Shown here: piece by piece, positions 62,483-64,000 of the stretch
How positions within the stretch are numbered: the stretch's first letter is position 1
Layout: every line of letters starts with the position of its first letter
Made by a program: the position numbers and the translations under genes
Assembly (NCBI GenBank): GCA_044227095.1
Contig: JBGAFV010000001.1
Span: 2,356,001 to 2,420,000 of the forward strand
DNA from: JACMLD01 sp044227095
GTDB taxonomy: Bacteria; Bacteroidota; Bacteroidia; Chitinophagales; Chitinophagaceae
Direction of reading: 5' to 3'
Length of the DNA: 64,000 nt
Notes under the pieces: generated by a model
Seen by the model: only the letters and a program-made list of their open reading frames with translations
What the model was told of the DNA's origin: nothing
Database searches by the model: none

Positions 62483-62571
62483 GGTGAGGTGGATGAGTGG
62501 CTGAAATCAGTAGTTTGCTAAACTGCCGTACGGGTAACTCTGTACCGAGGGTTCGAATCCCTCCCTCACCG
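62483..62571 (+). tRNA. tRNA-Ser (anticodon GCT)
   Basis: 89 bases with a long variable arm. Acceptor GGTGAGG/CCTCACC, anticodon loop TTGCTAA with GCT at 62517-62519, T arm GAGGG/CCCTC around TTCGAAT. Discriminator G. It reads AGC/AGU codons. Confidence 0.93.
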
Positions 62572-62674
62572 CAAAATTCTGCTTATATTTGCCGCAGAAT
62601 TAAAAACGTTATCCATTTTCCGGCGGATAATATAATAGTTTGAGAAGTGGCTTTGGATAGAATAAAATATTGTT

Positions 62675-62748
62675 CGGGAAGTAGCGCAGGCCGGTAGCGC
62701 ACCTGGTTTGGGACCAGGGGGTCGCAGGTTCGAATCCTGTCTTCCCGA
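62675..62748 (+). tRNA. tRNA-Pro (anticodon TGG)
   Basis: 74 bases. Acceptor CGGGAAG/CTTCCCG, anticodon stem CCTGG/CCAGG with loop TTTGGGA (TGG at 62709-62711), T arm GCAGG/CCTGT around TTCGAAT. Discriminator A, no CCA encoded. Confidence 0.94.
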
Positions 62749-62763
62749 CATAGTACACAATAG

Positions 62764-62794
62764 AACCCGCTCTGGTAGCGGGTTTCTTTTTTTG
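62764..62794 (+). terminator. Rho-independent terminator after tRNA-Pro
   Basis: 8-bp stem AACCCGCT/AGCGGGTT, loop CTGGT, followed by TCTTTTTTT. It ends at the tandem repeat. Confidence 0.88.
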
Positions 62795-62812
62795 TAGCGA
62801 ATTTGTAGCGAA
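62791..62812. repeat. Tandem 11-bp repeat TTTGTAGCGAA, possible attachment region
   Basis: Two perfect copies of TTTGTAGCGAA follow the tRNA-Pro terminator. Together with the change to unrecognised genes, this is a candidate left boundary of an integrated element. Confidence 0.45.
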
Positions 62813-62899
62813 TTTAACCTTGTATTGATGTTGTGTAATCCACCGCTTGTTGATAATTGGCTTCAGACTTTACCTGCCAGAATCGGTAAATTTGGTATA

Positions 62900-63247
62900 A
62901 TGATAGAAACAGACTACACTAAGATAAAAGTCTACAAAGACTTTGACCCTAACGAAATGTTAACCCCAAATCTAAGCGGCAAAGGGGCAACATTCAACCC
63001 GCATTTTTCTGAACTTATGACTGATTATTACAAACAGTTCAATGATGTACTTCTTGAACCAATAATTGATAAGATTGGAAACGATGGTTGGCGTTTGGAA
63101 TTTAAGGAAGTGGATGTAAACATCCCAAGTTTCATCTGTACGGTCTTTACCCCAAATGATACCTATTATAATAGTATAGTTGACCTTGTTCAAAAGAAAG
63201 TAAAAGATATTACCATAACCGGCTTTAATCGGGAAAACAGAATTTAA
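62900..63247 (+). CDS. Hypothetical protein
   Basis: 115 residues from the ATG at 62900; the frame is open for 25 codons upstream from a TTG, without sense. The sequence is acidic-neutral, with FNPHFSELMTDYYKQFNDVLLEPIIDKIGNDGWRLEF and VDVNIPSFICTVFTPNDTYY. It looks like a small soluble alpha/beta protein. No family recognised. It is in the region after tRNA-Pro where genes change character, so it may belong to an integrated element. Confidence 0.55.
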   Translation: MIETDYTKIKVYKDFDPNEMLTPNLSGKGATFNPHFSELMTDYYKQFNDVLLEPIIDKIGNDGWRLEFKEVDVNIPSFICTVFTPNDTYYNSIVDLVQKKVKDITITGFNRENRI

Positions 63248-63274
63248 GATTTTTCTTAACTAAAATCGACACAC

Positions 63275-63481
63275 ATGAATCAAGCACATGATTTAGATTT
63301 ATTTCTTCCTTGGTTGAAGGATAAGTTTCCAGAAGTACACGAAAAGTACGCCCGGAATTTCACCATTTCTTCAAGCAACCCAGACCATGTAGGTGTTACC
63401 AATGGTTACAGGATTTCAGATGAAGAATTCCAGTACATTTTTGGTATAGCACGTCACTGGTACGACCTACGAAAAAACTAA
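63275..63481 (+). CDS. Hypothetical small protein
   Basis: 68 residues: HDLDLFLPWLKDKFPEVHEKYARNF, ISSSNPDHVGVTNGYRISDEEFQYIFGIARHWYDL. An ATG is 27 bases after the preceding stop, so the two may be co-transcribed. No family recognised. Helical content looks high. Real gene status is inferred from codon structure and neighbour spacing. Confidence 0.5.
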   Translation: MNQAHDLDLFLPWLKDKFPEVHEKYARNFTISSSNPDHVGVTNGYRISDEEFQYIFGIARHWYDLRKN

Positions 63482-64000
63482 GGCTTAGACCTTCCAACGT
63501 TTCAGCATACGCTTTAACCGGCCCTGAACCTTGGATTGGTTTATTCACCCTTCACTTCACCAGCAGTATCATCATCTTTCACCAGACTGCTGATATCCTT
63601 CTTAACACTGATATTCTTTTCACTAAGACCCTAACCAGCGAAACTTTTGCTATGATCGCTATCCTAACCAACTCGTCTGAAGAACTTTTTCTATCAACGA
63701 AACTGATGAATAACACCCACCATATTTTAATGATGGGTTGATCATATTTTCCTATTGCTATTATTCTCCAAAGAGGTAAATATAAACCCTTACATATAAC
63801 TCGTCCGTGTTTACGCATTGTTTTTTGGAATATGAAAAAGGGTGATTTCACCTGAACAACATCTATTTTATTTTCAATAACTTTAATTACTTCATTATTA
63901 TCCTCCCTTGATAACTGCTGCTTTATCCCGCCCTCTTAACTTAAACCTTATATTGTGAAACATTCACCTCTCTTTGCCGACCTCCTGAAGTTTCTTATTA
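63482..64000. other. No confident gene; right edge of window
   Basis: About 520 bases without a convincing gene on either strand. The plus strand is pyrimidine-rich with many CTT/TTC/ACC words, unlike the preceding region. An open frame begins with GTG near 63955 and runs off the window, but is too short to judge. Confidence 0.5.

Noticed and set aside
63579..63851. 90-codon minus-strand frame near right edge
   Set aside because: Basic and low-complexity, no motif, inside a pyrimidine-rich region.
63955..64000. GTG-initiated frame running off the right edge (KHSPLFADLLKFLI)
   Set aside because: Only 15 codons are in the window, not enough to call a gene.

Overview
The window reads as a chromosomal segment from a member of the Bacteroidota, most likely a chitinophagaceae-like environmental bacterium. 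Supporting signs: moderate A+T bias; almost no Shine-Dalgarno sequences; -7 promoter elements of the TAnnTTTG/TAnCTTCG type; many secreted lipoproteins; GIN-domain (DUF2807) proteins; a DUF1501 protein with a C-terminal Por/type IX secretion sorting domain; a bL25 (CTC-type) ribosomal protein; and an ATP-dependent DNA ligase cluster. Family-level placement is inference.

Region by region. 1-4676 (minus) holds the ligase-associated DNA repair cluster: MBL-fold exonuclease, ATP-dependent ligase and the start of a DEXH helicase cut by the window edge, interrupted by a very small membrane protein and a di-heme cytochrome. 5067-13156 holds a periplasmic-binding-protein-like lipoprotein, guaA, a tandem pair of GIN-domain lipoproteins, an outer-membrane barrel, a TonB-C protein and an M28 peptidase. 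13477-21426 is the divergent pair pbpC / alpha-2-macroglobulin. 21569-27888 contains small envelope proteins, a ParDE-like toxin-antitoxin pair, a second M28 peptidase, rarA and an esterase. 28156-31781 is a DUF1800-DUF1501 exported pair. 31846-33013 is an overlapping HipA-like kinase/DUF3037 pair. 33217-36172 holds fabV, an HdeD-like protein, an ArsR-SRPBCC operon with a 32-bp operator-like palindrome, and tRNA-Met. 36389-41639 holds a sulfatase, an IS1595-like transposase relic and a fused 2-oxoacid dehydrogenase E1.

41839-46043 is housekeeping: FAH hydrolase, pth, rplY, prs, radC. Between radC and a convergent cyanophycinase lies a 1.3-kb insert with a four-helix-bundle gene and a DUF3467 gene, bracketed by a perfect 40-bp inverted repeat. 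48637-62298 continues with ssb, an oxidoreductase/AraC/LDH2 run, lysC, a DUF6340 lipoprotein, an esterase, queA, an FAD dehydrogenase and dnaA, with DnaA-box-like sites upstream of dnaA. The right end carries tRNA-Ser and tRNA-Pro, followed by unrecognised small genes that may be the edge of an island.

The least explained content is intergenic. At least six dispersed repeat families (GTTCATAGTTCG-type, GTCTCCGTGGT-type, GTATTTAGTATT-type, ACAAGCTACAAG-type, clustered GC-rich hairpins and a TTCGTG/CACGAA hairpin) recur between genes. No rRNA, CRISPR array, prophage or intact insertion sequence was seen.
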